Shown here: positions 14,701 through 22,784 of the stretch, piece after piece | How positions within the stretch are numbered: position 1 is the first letter of the stretch | Layout: the number at the start of each line of letters is the position of its first letter | Assembly (NCBI GenBank): GCA_050485745.1 | Contig: JBJHBY010000018.1 | Location: 1 to 23,270, forward strand | DNA length: 23,270 nt | DNA from: JBJHBY01 sp050485745 | GTDB taxonomy: Bacteria > Pseudomonadota > Gammaproteobacteria > Pseudomonadales > CAMLJR01 | Reading direction: 5' to 3' | Notes under the pieces: generated by a model | Databases searched by the model: none | Told to the model about the DNA's origin: nothing | What the model saw: only the letters and a program-made list of their open reading frames with translations | Program-made: the position numbers and the translations under genes

Positions 14701-17322
14701 TCAGACGGCCAGTTCCTGAATCTCCACCGCAGCGATGCGCTTGCCTTCCTCCGCTCCCTTCTGGAACTCGGCGATCTGGTCGAAATTCATATAGCGGTAG
14801 ATGTCGCTGGCCATGGCATCCAGCTGGCTGGCGTACTGCCGGTATTCCTCCGCCGTGGGCAGGCGGCCGAGGATGCCACCCACCGCGGCCAGCTCCGCCG
14901 AGGTCAGGTAGACATTGGCACCGTCGCCGAGGCGGTTGGGGAAGTTGCGGGTGGACGTGGACAACACCGTGCTGCCCGGTGCCACCCGCGCCTGGTTGCC
15001 CATGCACAGGGAGCAGCCCGGCATCTCGGTGCGCGCTCCGGCGCGGCCATAGATGCTGTAGTAGCCTTCCTCCATCAGCTGGTGCTCGTCCATGCGCGTC
15101 GGCGGCGCGATCCACATGCGCGTGGTCAATGCGCCCGCCGGGACCTTTTCCAGCAGCTTGCCGGCGGCGCGGTAGTGGCCGATGTTGGTCATGCAGGAGC
15201 CGATGAACACCTCGTCGACCTTGTCGCCGGCCACATCGGAGAGGGTGCGGGCGTCGTCCGGGTCGTTGGGGGCGCAGACGATGGGCTCGACAATCTCCGC
15301 CAGGTCGATCTCGATGATCTCGGCGTACTCGGCGTCGGCATCGGCCTGCATCAGCTCGGGCCTGGCCAGCCATTCCTCCATCTTGCTTGCGCGCCGCTCC
15401 AGGGTGCGGCGGTCTCCGTAGCCCTCGCTGACCATCCAGCGCAGCAGGGTGATGTTGGAGCGCAGGTACTCGGCCACCGACTCCTCGGACAGCTTGATGG
15501 TGCAGCCCGCGGCGGAGCGCTCGGCGGAGGCGTCGGAGAGCTCGAAGGCCTGTTCCACGGTCAGGTTCTCCAGACCCTCGATTTCGAGGATGCGGCCGGA
15601 GAAAGCGTTCTTCTTGCCTTTCTTCTCGACGGTCAGCAGGCCGGCCTTGATGGCGTAGAGCGGGATGGCGTGCACCAGGTCGCGCAGGGTGATGCCGGGT
15701 TGCATCTTGCCCTTGAAGCGCACCAGGATGGATTCCGGCATATCCAGCGGCATGACCCCGGTGGCCGCGGCAAAGGCCACCAGACCGGAACCGGCGGGGA
15801 AGGAGATGCCCAGCGGGAAGCGGGTGTGGGAGTCACCACCGGTACCGACGGTATCGGGCAGCAGCATGCGGTTCAGCCAGCTGTGGATGATGCCGTCGCC
15901 CGGGCGCAGGGAGACACCGCCACGGGTCATGATGAAATCGGGCAGGGTGTGCTGCGTTTCCACGTCCACCGGCTTGGGATAGGCGGCGGTGTGGCAGAAG
16001 GACTGCATCACCAGGTCGGCGGAGAAGCCCAGGCAGGCCAGGTCCTTCAGTTCATCGCGGGTCATCGGCCCGGTGGTGTCCTGGGAGCCGACGGTGGTCA
16101 TCCTGGGCTCGACATAGGTGCCGGGACGTACGCCGGTCATGCCACAGGCGCGGCCTACCATCTTCTGCGCCAGGGTGTAGCCCTTGCCGCTGTCGACGGG
16201 GGGCTGCGGAATGCGGAACAGGGTGCTGGGCCCCAGGCCCAGGGATTCACGTGCCTTGGCGGTGAGGCCACGACCCACGATCAGGTTGATGCGGCCGCCG
16301 GCGCGGACTTCGTCCAGCAGTACGTCGGACTTGAGTTCGAACTCGGAGAGCACGGCTCCGGTTTCGGCGTTGAGAATCTTGCCGTCATAGGGGCGAATCT
16401 CGATGACATCACCGAAGTTCAGTTCGTCGACCGGTGCCTCGAACACCAGTGCGCCGGCATCCTCCATGGTGTTGAAGAAGATCGGTGCAACCTTGCCGCC
16501 GATGCAGATACCGCCAGCGCGTTTGTTGGGGACGCCGGGGGTGTCCTCGCCGAAATACCACAGCACCGAGTTGGTGGCGGATTTGCGCGAGGAGCCGGTA
16601 CCGACCACGTCGCCCACAAAGGCCACCGGGTAGCCCTTGGCCTTGAGCGCTTCGATCTGCCGGATCGGGCCGACGTTGCCGGGCTCGTCCGGGGTCAGGC
16701 CTTCCCGGGCCATTTTGTACATGGCCAGTGCGTGCAGGGGAATGTCCGGGCGCGACCAGGCATCCGGAGCCGGGGAGAGGTCATCGGTGTTGGTTTCGCC
16801 GGTGACCTTGAACACCGCGGTCTTGATGGATTCGGGAACCTCGGGGCGGCTGGTGAACCACTCGGCATCGGCCCAGGATTGCAGGACGGCCTGGGCCTGG
16901 ACGTTGCCGGCGCGGGCCTTCTCCTCGACGTCGTGGAAGGCGTCGAACATGAGCAGGGTGTGCTTGAGCTCCCGGGCGGCGGCCTCGGCCAGCTCCGGGT
17001 CGTCGAGCAGCCCGACCAGGGTCTCGATGTTGTAACCGCCCAGCATCATGCCCAGCAGCTCCACGGCCTGGCTGCGACCCAGCAGGGGTGATGTGGTTTC
17101 GCCACGGGCCACTGCGCTGAGGAACGCGGCCTTCACATAGGCGGCCTCGTCCACACCTGGCGGCACCCGGTGGGTCAGCAGGTCCAGCAGGAACGCGTCC
17201 TCGCCGGCGGGTGGATTCTTCAGCAGTTCCACGAGATCGGCGGTCTGCTCGGCATTGAGGGGCTTCGGCGGAATACCCTGGGCGGCGCGTTCTTCGACAT
17301 GTTGGCGGTAGGCTGCAAGCAC
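14701..17322 (-). CDS. acnB: Bifunctional aconitate hydratase 2 / 2-methylisocitrate dehydratase AcnB
   Basis: AcnB interconverts citrate and isocitrate in the TCA cycle through a [4Fe-4S] cluster and can act on 2-methylisocitrate. The 873-residue protein is close to E. coli AcnB along its whole length. The N-terminal HEAT-like domain includes KPLNAEQTADLVELLKNPPAGE. The swivel domain follows, with TGETNTDDLSPAPDAWSRPD and GDVVGTGSSRKSATNS, then the catalytic domains. The cluster cysteines are in GSCMTNIGH and PGCSLCMGNQ. The open frame extends 28 codons upstream, but the GTG at 17322 has an ideal AAGGAG 7 bases before it and gives the family N-terminus (LAAYRQHVEERAAQGI), so I use it. A promoter and structured leader precede it and an intrinsic terminator follows, making acnB a single-gene transcription unit. 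Confidence 0.97.
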   Translation of the reverse strand: MLAAYRQHVEERAAQGIPPKPLNAEQTADLVELLKNPPAGEDAFLLDLLTHRVPPGVDEAAYVKAAFLSAVARGETTSPLLGRSQAVELLGMMLGGYNIETLVGLLDDPELAEAAARELKHTLLMFDAFHDVEEKARAGNVQAQAVLQSWADAEWFTSRPEVPESIKTAVFKVTGETNTDDLSPAPDAWSRPDIPLHALAMYKMAREGLTPDEPGNVGPIRQIEALKAKGYPVAFVGDVVGTGSSRKSATNSVLWYFGEDTPGVPNKRAGGICIGGKVAPIFFNTMEDAGALVFEAPVDELNFGDVIEIRPYDGKILNAETGAVLSEFELKSDVLLDEVRAGGRINLIVGRGLTAKARESLGLGPSTLFRIPQPPVDSGKGYTLAQKMVGRACGMTGVRPGTYVEPRMTTVGSQDTTGPMTRDELKDLACLGFSADLVMQSFCHTAAYPKPVDVETQHTLPDFIMTRGGVSLRPGDGIIHSWLNRMLLPDTVGTGGDSHTRFPLGISFPAGSGLVAFAAATGVMPLDMPESILVRFKGKMQPGITLRDLVHAIPLYAIKAGLLTVEKKGKKNAFSGRILEIEGLENLTVEQAFELSDASAERSAAGCTIKLSEESVAEYLRSNITLLRWMVSEGYGDRRTLERRASKMEEWLARPELMQADADAEYAEIIEIDLAEIVEPIVCAPNDPDDARTLSDVAGDKVDEVFIGSCMTNIGHYRAAGKLLEKVPAGALTTRMWIAPPTRMDEHQLMEEGYYSIYGRAGARTEMPGCSLCMGNQARVAPGSTVLSTSTRNFPNRLGDGANVYLTSAELAAVGGILGRLPTAEEYRQYASQLDAMASDIYRYMNFDQIAEFQKGAEEGKRIAAVEIQELAV

Positions 17323-17329
17323 GGCTGGA

Positions 17330-17335
17330 CTCCTT
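17330..17335 (-). promoter_or_regulatory. Ribosome binding site of acnB (decides a GTG start)
   Basis: AAGGAG on the minus strand lies 7 bases before the GTG at 17322. It selects this start over the longer upstream reading frame, in agreement with the AcnB family N-terminus. Confidence 0.85.
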
Positions 17336-17382
17336 GGTGAATTGCGGTACCCGTACCCCCGGGATCGCCGGCGGACGGGGCT

Positions 17383-17400
17383 ATCGATGCCCACATCGAT
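17383..17400 (-). promoter_or_regulatory. Hairpin at the 5' end of the acnB leader
   Basis: ATCGATG and CATCGAT form a perfect 7-bp stem with a four-base loop, beginning about 10 bases after the predicted transcription start. A smaller inverted repeat (GGTAC/GTACC, 17346-17357) lies between it and the ribosome binding site. A 5' stem of this kind can protect an mRNA from decay; regulatory use is an inference. Confidence 0.5.
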
Positions 17401-17416
17401 GTGCAAAAGGCGCGAT

Positions 17417-17446
17417 ATTATAGCGGAAACCCCCGGCCAATGTTCA
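17417..17446 (-). promoter_or_regulatory. Predicted sigma70-type promoter of acnB
   Basis: On the minus strand a perfect TATAAT (17422-17417) lies 18 bases after TGAACA (17446-17441), which matches four of six -35 positions. The predicted start is near 17410, giving an 88-base leader to the GTG. It is the best promoter-like sequence on this strand in the divergent acnB/DUF1289 region. Confidence 0.65.
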
Positions 17447-17506
17447 GGCCCGTGCCCCCGGACGATGACGCAGAGGCCGACGGTGGGTGATCGCGGGTGC
17501 CGCGGG

Positions 17507-17515
17507 TGCTAGAAT
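17507..17515 (+). promoter_or_regulatory. Predicted extended -10 promoter for the DUF1289 gene and miaE
   Basis: TGCTAGAAT is an extended -10 element (TG, one base, then TAGAAT, five of six matches to TATAAT). No clear -35 box is present, which is usual for this promoter type. Transcription would begin near 17522, about 33 bases before the GTG at 17556. Confidence 0.5.
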
Positions 17516-17555
17516 CCAGCGCTGATTTCCGCAGTTCATCCAGCACAGGTCGCGC

Positions 17556-18035
17556 GTGTCCGCTAAACTCCCCCGGCGTATCCCCACGCCCTGCATCGGC
17601 GTCTGTTCCACCGGTCTCGGCGACGATGTCTGCCGGGGTTGCAAGCGTTTTGCCCATGAGGTCATCGACTGGAACGCCTACAGCAACGAGCAGAAGCGCA
17701 CCGTCGACCAGCGTCTCGAGCGTTTTCTCTGCCAGGTGGTGGCCAACAAGCTGAGCGTGATCGATGCCGTGCAACTGGAGCGGCAGCTGCAGTTGCAGCA
17801 GATTCGCTATCCCGCCCACCGCCACCCGCTGGTCTGGGCCTTTGAGCTGTTGCGGGCCGGGGCCAGCCAGATCGATGATCCAGCGCTGTTCGGCCTGTGC
17901 CTGCAGCCGGGCTTCGAAGGTGTGCCGTTGCCCCGTTTGCGCGAGGACATCGATCGCGAGTTCTACCTGCTTTCCGAGGCTTATTACGATCGCTATATGC
18001 GCGCCGGGGTGACCCTGGAAGAGGCGCGGGGCTGA
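17556..18035 (+). CDS. DUF1289 domain protein with C-terminal extension
   Basis: A 159-residue protein. The N-terminal part (about 8-55) matches the DUF1289 pattern: four cysteines C13, C17, C26 and C29 in PCIGVC...VCRGC, then HEVIDWNAYSNEQKRTVDQRLERF. The cysteine spacing suggests a small metal-binding knuckle. Many DUF1289 proteins are much shorter. Here about 100 further residues follow (QLQLQQIRYPAHRHPLVWAFELL, then PRLREDIDREFYLLSEAYYDRYM) without any domain I recognise. The GTG at 17556 places the cysteine motif close to the N-terminus as usual. The stop overlaps the miaE start by one base (TGATG), so the two are probably translated together. The function is unknown; pairing with a tRNA hydroxylase hints at RNA or Fe-related chemistry, but this is only context. 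Confidence 0.82.
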   Translation: MSAKLPRRIPTPCIGVCSTGLGDDVCRGCKRFAHEVIDWNAYSNEQKRTVDQRLERFLCQVVANKLSVIDAVQLERQLQLQQIRYPAHRHPLVWAFELLRAGASQIDDPALFGLCLQPGFEGVPLPRLREDIDREFYLLSEAYYDRYMRAGVTLEEARG

Positions 18036-18736
18036 TGGCTGTCGATTCGTCGGTTTTTCCCGGGGATGACGCGCTGCAGTCCTCCGCCATGGAGCTGCCG
18101 GACCTCGCGGCGGTGCGGGGGTTTCTCGCCTGCGTGACCCCGGAGGAATGGCTGTGTGCAGCCCTTGCCCAGCCTGATGTGCTGCTGATCGATCATGCCC
18201 ACTGCGAGAAGAAGGCGGCAGGCACCGCGCTCAATCTGATTTTCCGCTACGTCGACCGCCCGGAGCTGCTGAATGGCCTGAGCCAGCTGGCGAGGGAGGA
18301 ACTGCTGCATTTTGAACAGGTCCTGGAGCTGATGCGTGAGCGCGGCATCCGCTACCGCCATCTCAGCCCGTCGCGCTATGCCGCCGGCCTGCGTGCCGGG
18401 GTGCGCGGTGGGGAACCGGGTCGCCTGGTGGACCTGCTCATCGTCGGGGCCTTCATCGAGGCGCGCTCCTGTGAGCGCTTCGCGGCCCTGGCGCCGCGGG
18501 TGGAGCCGGCCCTCGGGCGCTACTATCGCTTCCTGCTGAAGAGCGAATCGCGTCACTTCGAGGATTACCTGGCCCTGGCCCGGCTCTATGCCGGGGAGGA
18601 TATCACCCCGCGGATCGAGCACTTTCGCGCACTCGAGGTGTCGCTGATTTGCGCTGTGGACCCTGGTCCACTGCGCTTCCATTCGGGTGTTCCCGCGACA
18701 CCCGCCGTGGCGATTTCGGGCGATCGTCTACAATAG
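18035..18736 (+). CDS. miaE: tRNA-(ms2io6A)-hydroxylase MiaE
   Basis: MiaE is a non-haem di-iron monooxygenase that hydroxylates the isopentenyl group of ms2i6A at position 37 of tRNA, using O2. The 233-residue product has the ferritin-like four-helix pattern of iron ligands: E59 in HAHCEKKAAG, E88/E89 and H92 in AREELLHFEQV, E142 in FIEARSCERF, and E171 and H174 in SESRHFEDY. The open frame continues upstream inside the DUF1289 gene, but the ATG at 18035 overlaps that gene's stop and gives a normal N-terminus. An internal ATG 18 codons later is possible. The last about 25 residues, proline/glycine-rich, are poorly conserved. The gene implies that the cell also has miaA and miaB, which are not in this window. 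Confidence 0.92.
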   Translation: MAVDSSVFPGDDALQSSAMELPDLAAVRGFLACVTPEEWLCAALAQPDVLLIDHAHCEKKAAGTALNLIFRYVDRPELLNGLSQLAREELLHFEQVLELMRERGIRYRHLSPSRYAAGLRAGVRGGEPGRLVDLLIVGAFIEARSCERFAALAPRVEPALGRYYRFLLKSESRHFEDYLALARLYAGEDITPRIEHFRALEVSLICAVDPGPLRFHSGVPATPAVAISGDRLQ

Positions 18737-18744
18737 GAGCGTGT

Positions 18745-18791
18745 GGTCGCCCTTTTGGCTCTGGATATTCTGCAGAGCGTAGTGGGCGATC
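18745..18791. repeat. Nested inverted repeats between miaE and pgaA
   Basis: TCGCCC (18747-18752) pairs with GGGCGA (18784-18789), and inside it GCTCTG (18758-18763) pairs with CAGAGC (18773-18778), leaving a symmetric 5-by-5 internal loop and a 9-base terminal loop. There is no T-run, so it is not a normal intrinsic terminator. It may be an mRNA 3' end structure of miaE or a protein-binding site. Confidence 0.5.
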
Positions 18792-18821
18792 TGACCGGCA
18801 GTTGGTCCTGGCGCGTATACT
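18791..18821 (+). promoter_or_regulatory. Weak promoter candidate for pgaA
   Basis: TATACT (18816-18821) is a good -10 box, but the best upstream match, CTGACC (18791-18796), is 19 bases away. If used, the start would be near 18828 and the leader about 60 bases. The leader contains a 7-bp hairpin (18850-18856 with 18863-18869) and no GGA motifs of the kind bound by CsrA in E. coli pgaA. Confidence 0.35.
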
Positions 18822-18888
18822 GATGACACTCACCCCATCCATCCACATAACCGGCAACTGGCTGCCGGTAGCCCGTCGCTGAGCGCTC

Positions 18889-21800
18889 ATGTTCAAGCAG
18901 ATTGTTTCACTTCTGGCTCCTGCTGCCATCGTCCTGTTTTTGCTCTATGAGATTGCGGGCACGCAGCACTATACCGATGCCGAGCTACGCCAAGTGAGTG
19001 AGCGCGCTGTGGCCATGGCCGAGCGCGGTGCCTATGACGCGGCGGAGGAGCAGTTCCAGGCGGTCTTCACCGTGGCGCCGGATTTTCTGCATGCGCGGGC
19101 TGATCACCTCGTGGTGTTGCACTGGCAGGAGCGCCATGCCGAAATGCTGCAGCGGGCCGAACGTCTGCCCTGGGCGGAACTGCCGGCTTATGCCCTGCGC
19201 GCCCTGGCCCTGGCGGCAATCCACGAACAGCGCGTGCAACTGGCCGGGCGCTATGCCCGCCAGGCGCTGCGCAACGCGCCCCGCGATGAGGGGGCTGATC
19301 TGGCGCTGGAGCTGGGTCTCGCCCTGTTGCAGTCGGGCGAGGCCGATCAGGCCGCCACTCTCCTGGACCAGGCGCTGGCCCGGTATCCGGGGGACGCGCA
19401 GCTGCTCACACACCGGCGTATTGCCGGTCTGTATCGGGGTGATCCGGCTGCGGACGCCCTGCCGCCATTGAACGGTGATCCACAGTTGCGCCGCGATTAT
19501 GCCGAGGCGCTGGTAGCGGCACTGGCGCAACGGGACTCACCGCGGCTGCGCGCCAAGCTGGATGCCCTGGTGGCCGAGGCGCCGGATGATCCGTTCCTGC
19601 GTGCCCGTCAGGCCATGGTGCTGAGCTGGTCGGGTGAGCACAGCCTGGCGTTGCAGCGTTTCGAGGGGCTGGATCTGGAGGCGGAGTCAGAGCCGGTGCG
19701 GCGGGCCCATGCCTACAGCGCCCTGGCGGAAGGACAGCCGCAGCTGGCACTGGCCTGGTTGCGGCAGCGCTACCGGGAAGAGCCCGGTGTCGACCGGGGC
19801 CTGCTGCTGGCCCGGGCCTTGACCGACAGCGGCCGCCACACTGAGGCACTGACCGTGTTGCACCCCCTCGCCAGTCGTCACCCTGATGATCCCTCCGTAG
19901 CACTGGCGTTGGCTTATGCCCTGGAGCGTGATGGTGATGCCGCGGCCGCAGCCGCGGCATTTGCCCGGGCCCTGCGCCTGGGCGTCGACGATACCGCGGT
20001 CTATGACAGCTGGCTGGAGAACCTGGTGCAGCTGCCCCCTGATCAGCCTTTGGAAGGATCCGATATCGCAGCCGACCCCGCCACACCGGAGGTGGTGCGC
20101 CGCGGCTTCTTCCGCCTGCTTCTGGCGCGTGGCGATGACGCTGTCGCCGGGCAATTGCTGGCTGGCGCCTCGATCGCGGATGCGCCCGTGTTGTTGCAGG
20201 TACTGGGCCGTGCCGCCTGGCAGGCTCGCCGCGAAGGGCAATACCGTCGGGCGCTGGCCCTCTACGAACTGGGTCTGCAGCAGGCGCCGACATCCCGCGA
20301 ACTGGCACTGGGGCGCGCCCTGACGCTGAGTGAGGCGGGGCAGGTGGGCGCCGCCGATGCCGCCTTCGGCCAGTTGCTGGCCACAGCCCCCCGTGATGTG
20401 CAGGTACTGGACGCGGCGCTGGCCCATGCTCGTCGGCACGGCGACGTTGCCGCGCAGCGCGCCCTGTTGCGCCGTCTCGTGGCGCGGGATTCACGGTACG
20501 TCGACGCCTGGCTGGCGCTGGAGGATGAGCGCGAGCCGCAGGCCCTGCTGGATGAGCTGGTGCCCCTGCGCCAGCGCCACCCGGGGGAGCCGCGCCTGGC
20601 GGTTGCGCTGGCCCGAGTGGCGCAGCAGATGGGCGATTGTGATCTGGCCACCCGGCACCTGGCCGATCCGGCCCTGGGCGCACCTGATGCCGGGCAGGCG
20701 GAGGCCGCCGGTTTTATTGCGCGCAGCTGCGATGCGCCGGCCCTGGCCGCGGACTGGTATCGCCGGGGTCTTGCGGCACGGCCGCAGGCTTCGGACGATG
20801 CCGCAAGGCTGCGCGCCGGCCTGATGCTGGCGCTGGGCCAGGGTGGCGATATCGCAGCGGCCGACGCGCTCTATCAGCGCCTCGACCACGACACGGCGGA
20901 TGCCGGCGTGCTGCGCGCCCTGGCGGACCACGCTGGCCGCCGCGACGACTGGCCCGCTGCCGTGGTGCACCTCGAGCGCCTGCTGGTGCGCTACCCGGAC
21001 GACGACGCTGCGTGGCGCGAGCGTGCCCTGGCGCTGGGGCATGCCGGGGAGTCCGCGCGGGCCCTGGACCTGGCCGAGCAGCGCCCCGGCCTGTTCACGC
21101 CGGAAGAGCTGGCCGGCCTGCGTGCCGGGCACGCCGCGGTTCTGTTGGCGCGGGAAGGCCATGGCCCCGCCACCGAAGCCCTGTCCCTGCTGGACGTGGC
21201 CGCGCGGGAGTTGCCCGCTGGAACACTGCTGCGGGAGCGGGTGGAGAATGACCGCCTGATCGCCCTGGGTCAGGCGGGCCGGGACCGGCAGATGCTGGAT
21301 ACGGCGGCACAGCGGCCCGCCGGGACTTTGCCGGACTACGTGCTGCTGGCCCTGGCGGATGCCCATCTGCGTCAGGGTGAAGCGGAGCAGGCCCTGGCGC
21401 AGGTCGAGCGGGTGGCGGCGCGACACCCGGGTGATGAGGCCCTGCAGCGGCGTCTGTTCTACGCCTTGCTGGATGCGGACCAGCCGCGCCGGGCCGAGGC
21501 CCTGGTGCAGCAGATGGCCGCCACAGCAGGGGCGGGCTGGGATCCGGCCGGCACCGAGCCTTTGCCCTGGGCGCTGCGCCAGGCGGCGCTGGTGGATGCC
21601 TGGCACAACCGGCTGGAGCGTGCCCGGCGCCAACTGGAACACTATCGGCGACAGCGTCCCGACGACGCCGAGACCGCACTGGCCCTGGCCACGGTGTATC
21701 GCTGGCAGGGGCGTCCGGAGGCGGCCCTGCCGCACTATGAACTGGCGGCGCAGCTACAGCCCGTGGCGGCAGGGGTTGGTGAGGCCTATGCGCGCTGGGA

Positions 21801-22782
21801 CCGGCGTGAATACCCCGTGGTGTCACGGCGCCTGGACAGTCTCATCGAACAGGCGCCGCGGGATGCCGGCGTGCAGCAGTTACAGCAGGACTGGGCCCTG
21901 GCTCAGCGTCCCAATCTGGTGGCGCGTGCCATGACCGGCGGCAGCACCGGCACCACCTTCGGCAGCCGCGACGCCGAGGCCGAGGTCTGGCTGTACAGCG
22001 CCCCGCTGGCACGGCGCTACCGGGTGTACGGCCACGATCGCTACGCCTGGGCCAAATTTCCCGAGGGCAACGGGCGCCTGCATCGCGCCGGGGTCGGAGT
22101 GGATTATCGCGGTGAGCAGATAGGCTGGCGGGTGCAGGTGGATCGCAGCCTGCTCGATGGCGGTGGTGACAGTGGCCTCAGCCTGGCGGCGGACTGGCGG
22201 CCGGGTGACCATTGGACCCTCGCCACGGATCTGCAGAGCTACAGCCGGGACGTGCCCCTGCGTGCCATCCGCGCCGGCATTGATGGCCGTTCCGCGGCCT
22301 TCAGTGTGCGTCATCAGTGGCACTCAGGGCGCTGGTTGCAGGGCAGTGTCAGTGGCGTTGATTTCAGTGATGGCAACGATCGCTATGCGTTTGGCCTGAC
22401 CCATTACCACCATGTCTGGGGTGCGCCACGGCAGCAATTGGCCCTGCGCCAGTCGTTGTATACCTCCGGTAATTCCCGCGGGGATGACGTGCCCTATTTC
22501 AACCCCGACCGGGACCTGGCGCTCGGTCTGGGCGCCGAGTATGTCGGGCAGCTGCCGGCGACACGCATCCGTCGCTGGCAACACCGCCTGAGCGTCGGTG
22601 CCGGTCACTACTGGCAGCGGGGTTACGGCGGAGCCCTGATCTGGGACGCGGAATACGAGCATCGCTGGCAGATGACGCCAGCGCTGTCCATTCATCTGGG
22701 AGGCCTGTATCGCCAACGCACCTACGACGGTGATGACGAAGGCTACTGGGCGGCCCATGCTGGCCTCGACTGGCGGTTCTGA
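18889..22782 (+). CDS. pgaA: PgaA-like poly-beta-1,6-GlcNAc export porin, unusually long
   Basis: PgaA exports partially deacetylated PNAG through the outer membrane; a periplasmic TPR domain guides the polymer to a C-terminal beta-barrel. The 1297-residue product has a hydrophobic N-terminal segment (about 4-20), about 970 residues of helical, Ala/Leu-rich TPR-like repeats (for example residues about 40-75 and 440-480), and a barrel from about residue 1005 to the end. The barrel shows alternating aromatic strands, PYFNPDRDLALGLG, QRTYDGDDEGYW and a terminal LDWRF with C-terminal phenylalanine, all close to the E. coli PgaA C-terminus. E. coli PgaA is about 800 residues, so the TPR region is greatly expanded. 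The ATG is fixed by an in-frame TGA three codons upstream (18880-18882), but it lacks a good ribosome binding site. The N-terminus has no obvious signal peptidase site. pgaC follows after 2 bases. Confidence 0.88.
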   Translation: MFKQIVSLLAPAAIVLFLLYEIAGTQHYTDAELRQVSERAVAMAERGAYDAAEEQFQAVFTVAPDFLHARADHLVVLHWQERHAEMLQRAERLPWAELPAYALRALALAAIHEQRVQLAGRYARQALRNAPRDEGADLALELGLALLQSGEADQAATLLDQALARYPGDAQLLTHRRIAGLYRGDPAADALPPLNGDPQLRRDYAEALVAALAQRDSPRLRAKLDALVAEAPDDPFLRARQAMVLSWSGEHSLALQRFEGLDLEAESEPVRRAHAYSALAEGQPQLALAWLRQRYREEPGVDRGLLLARALTDSGRHTEALTVLHPLASRHPDDPSVALALAYALERDGDAAAAAAAFARALRLGVDDTAVYDSWLENLVQLPPDQPLEGSDIAADPATPEVVRRGFFRLLLARGDDAVAGQLLAGASIADAPVLLQVLGRAAWQARREGQYRRALALYELGLQQAPTSRELALGRALTLSEAGQVGAADAAFGQLLATAPRDVQVLDAALAHARRHGDVAAQRALLRRLVARDSRYVDAWLALEDEREPQALLDELVPLRQRHPGEPRLAVALARVAQQMGDCDLATRHLADPALGAPDAGQAEAAGFIARSCDAPALAADWYRRGLAARPQASDDAARLRAGLMLALGQGGDIAAADALYQRLDHDTADAGVLRALADHAGRRDDWPAAVVHLERLLVRYPDDDAAWRERALALGHAGESARALDLAEQRPGLFTPEELAGLRAGHAAVLLAREGHGPATEALSLLDVAARELPAGTLLRERVENDRLIALGQAGRDRQMLDTAAQRPAGTLPDYVLLALADAHLRQGEAEQALAQVERVAARHPGDEALQRRLFYALLDADQPRRAEALVQQMAATAGAGWDPAGTEPLPWALRQAALVDAWHNRLERARRQLEHYRRQRPDDAETALALATVYRWQGRPEAALPHYELAAQLQPVAAGVGEAYARWDRREYPVVSRRLDSLIEQAPRDAGVQQLQQDWALAQRPNLVARAMTGGSTGTTFGSRDAEAEVWLYSAPLARRYRVYGHDRYAWAKFPEGNGRLHRAGVGVDYRGEQIGWRVQVDRSLLDGGGDSGLSLAADWRPGDHWTLATDLQSYSRDVPLRAIRAGIDGRSAAFSVRHQWHSGRWLQGSVSGVDFSDGNDRYAFGLTHYHHVWGAPRQQLALRQSLYTSGNSRGDDVPYFNPDRDLALGLGAEYVGQLPATRIRRWQHRLSVGAGHYWQRGYGGALIWDAEYEHRWQMTPALSIHLGGLYRQRTYDGDDEGYWAAHAGLDWRF

Positions 22783-22784
22783 CC

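Noticed and set aside
15082..17091. A 669-codon open frame on the plus strand antisense to acnB
   Set aside because: It lies wholly opposite a strongly conserved AcnB, has a low-complexity Gly/Val/His composition, and resembles no family. It is a by-product of high GC third positions.
17323..17406. A 28-residue N-terminal extension of AcnB
   Set aside because: It is not in the AcnB family, would overlap the leader hairpin, and ignores the ideal ribosome binding site before the GTG at 17322.
18743..18823. A GTG-started 26-codon frame after miaE, behind an AGGAG
   Set aside because: The ribosome binding site is only 3 bases from the GTG, too close for normal use, and the frame coincides with the nested inverted repeat.
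18843..18888. CsrA-type regulation of pgaA, as in E. coli
   Set aside because: The leader just before the start codon contains no GGA motifs, so this control is not supported here.
20491..21735. Long minus-strand open frames opposite pgaA (also around 19406-20683)
   Set aside because: They are Arg/Gln/Pro-rich shadows of the TPR coding sequence, with no motifs and no ribosome binding sites.
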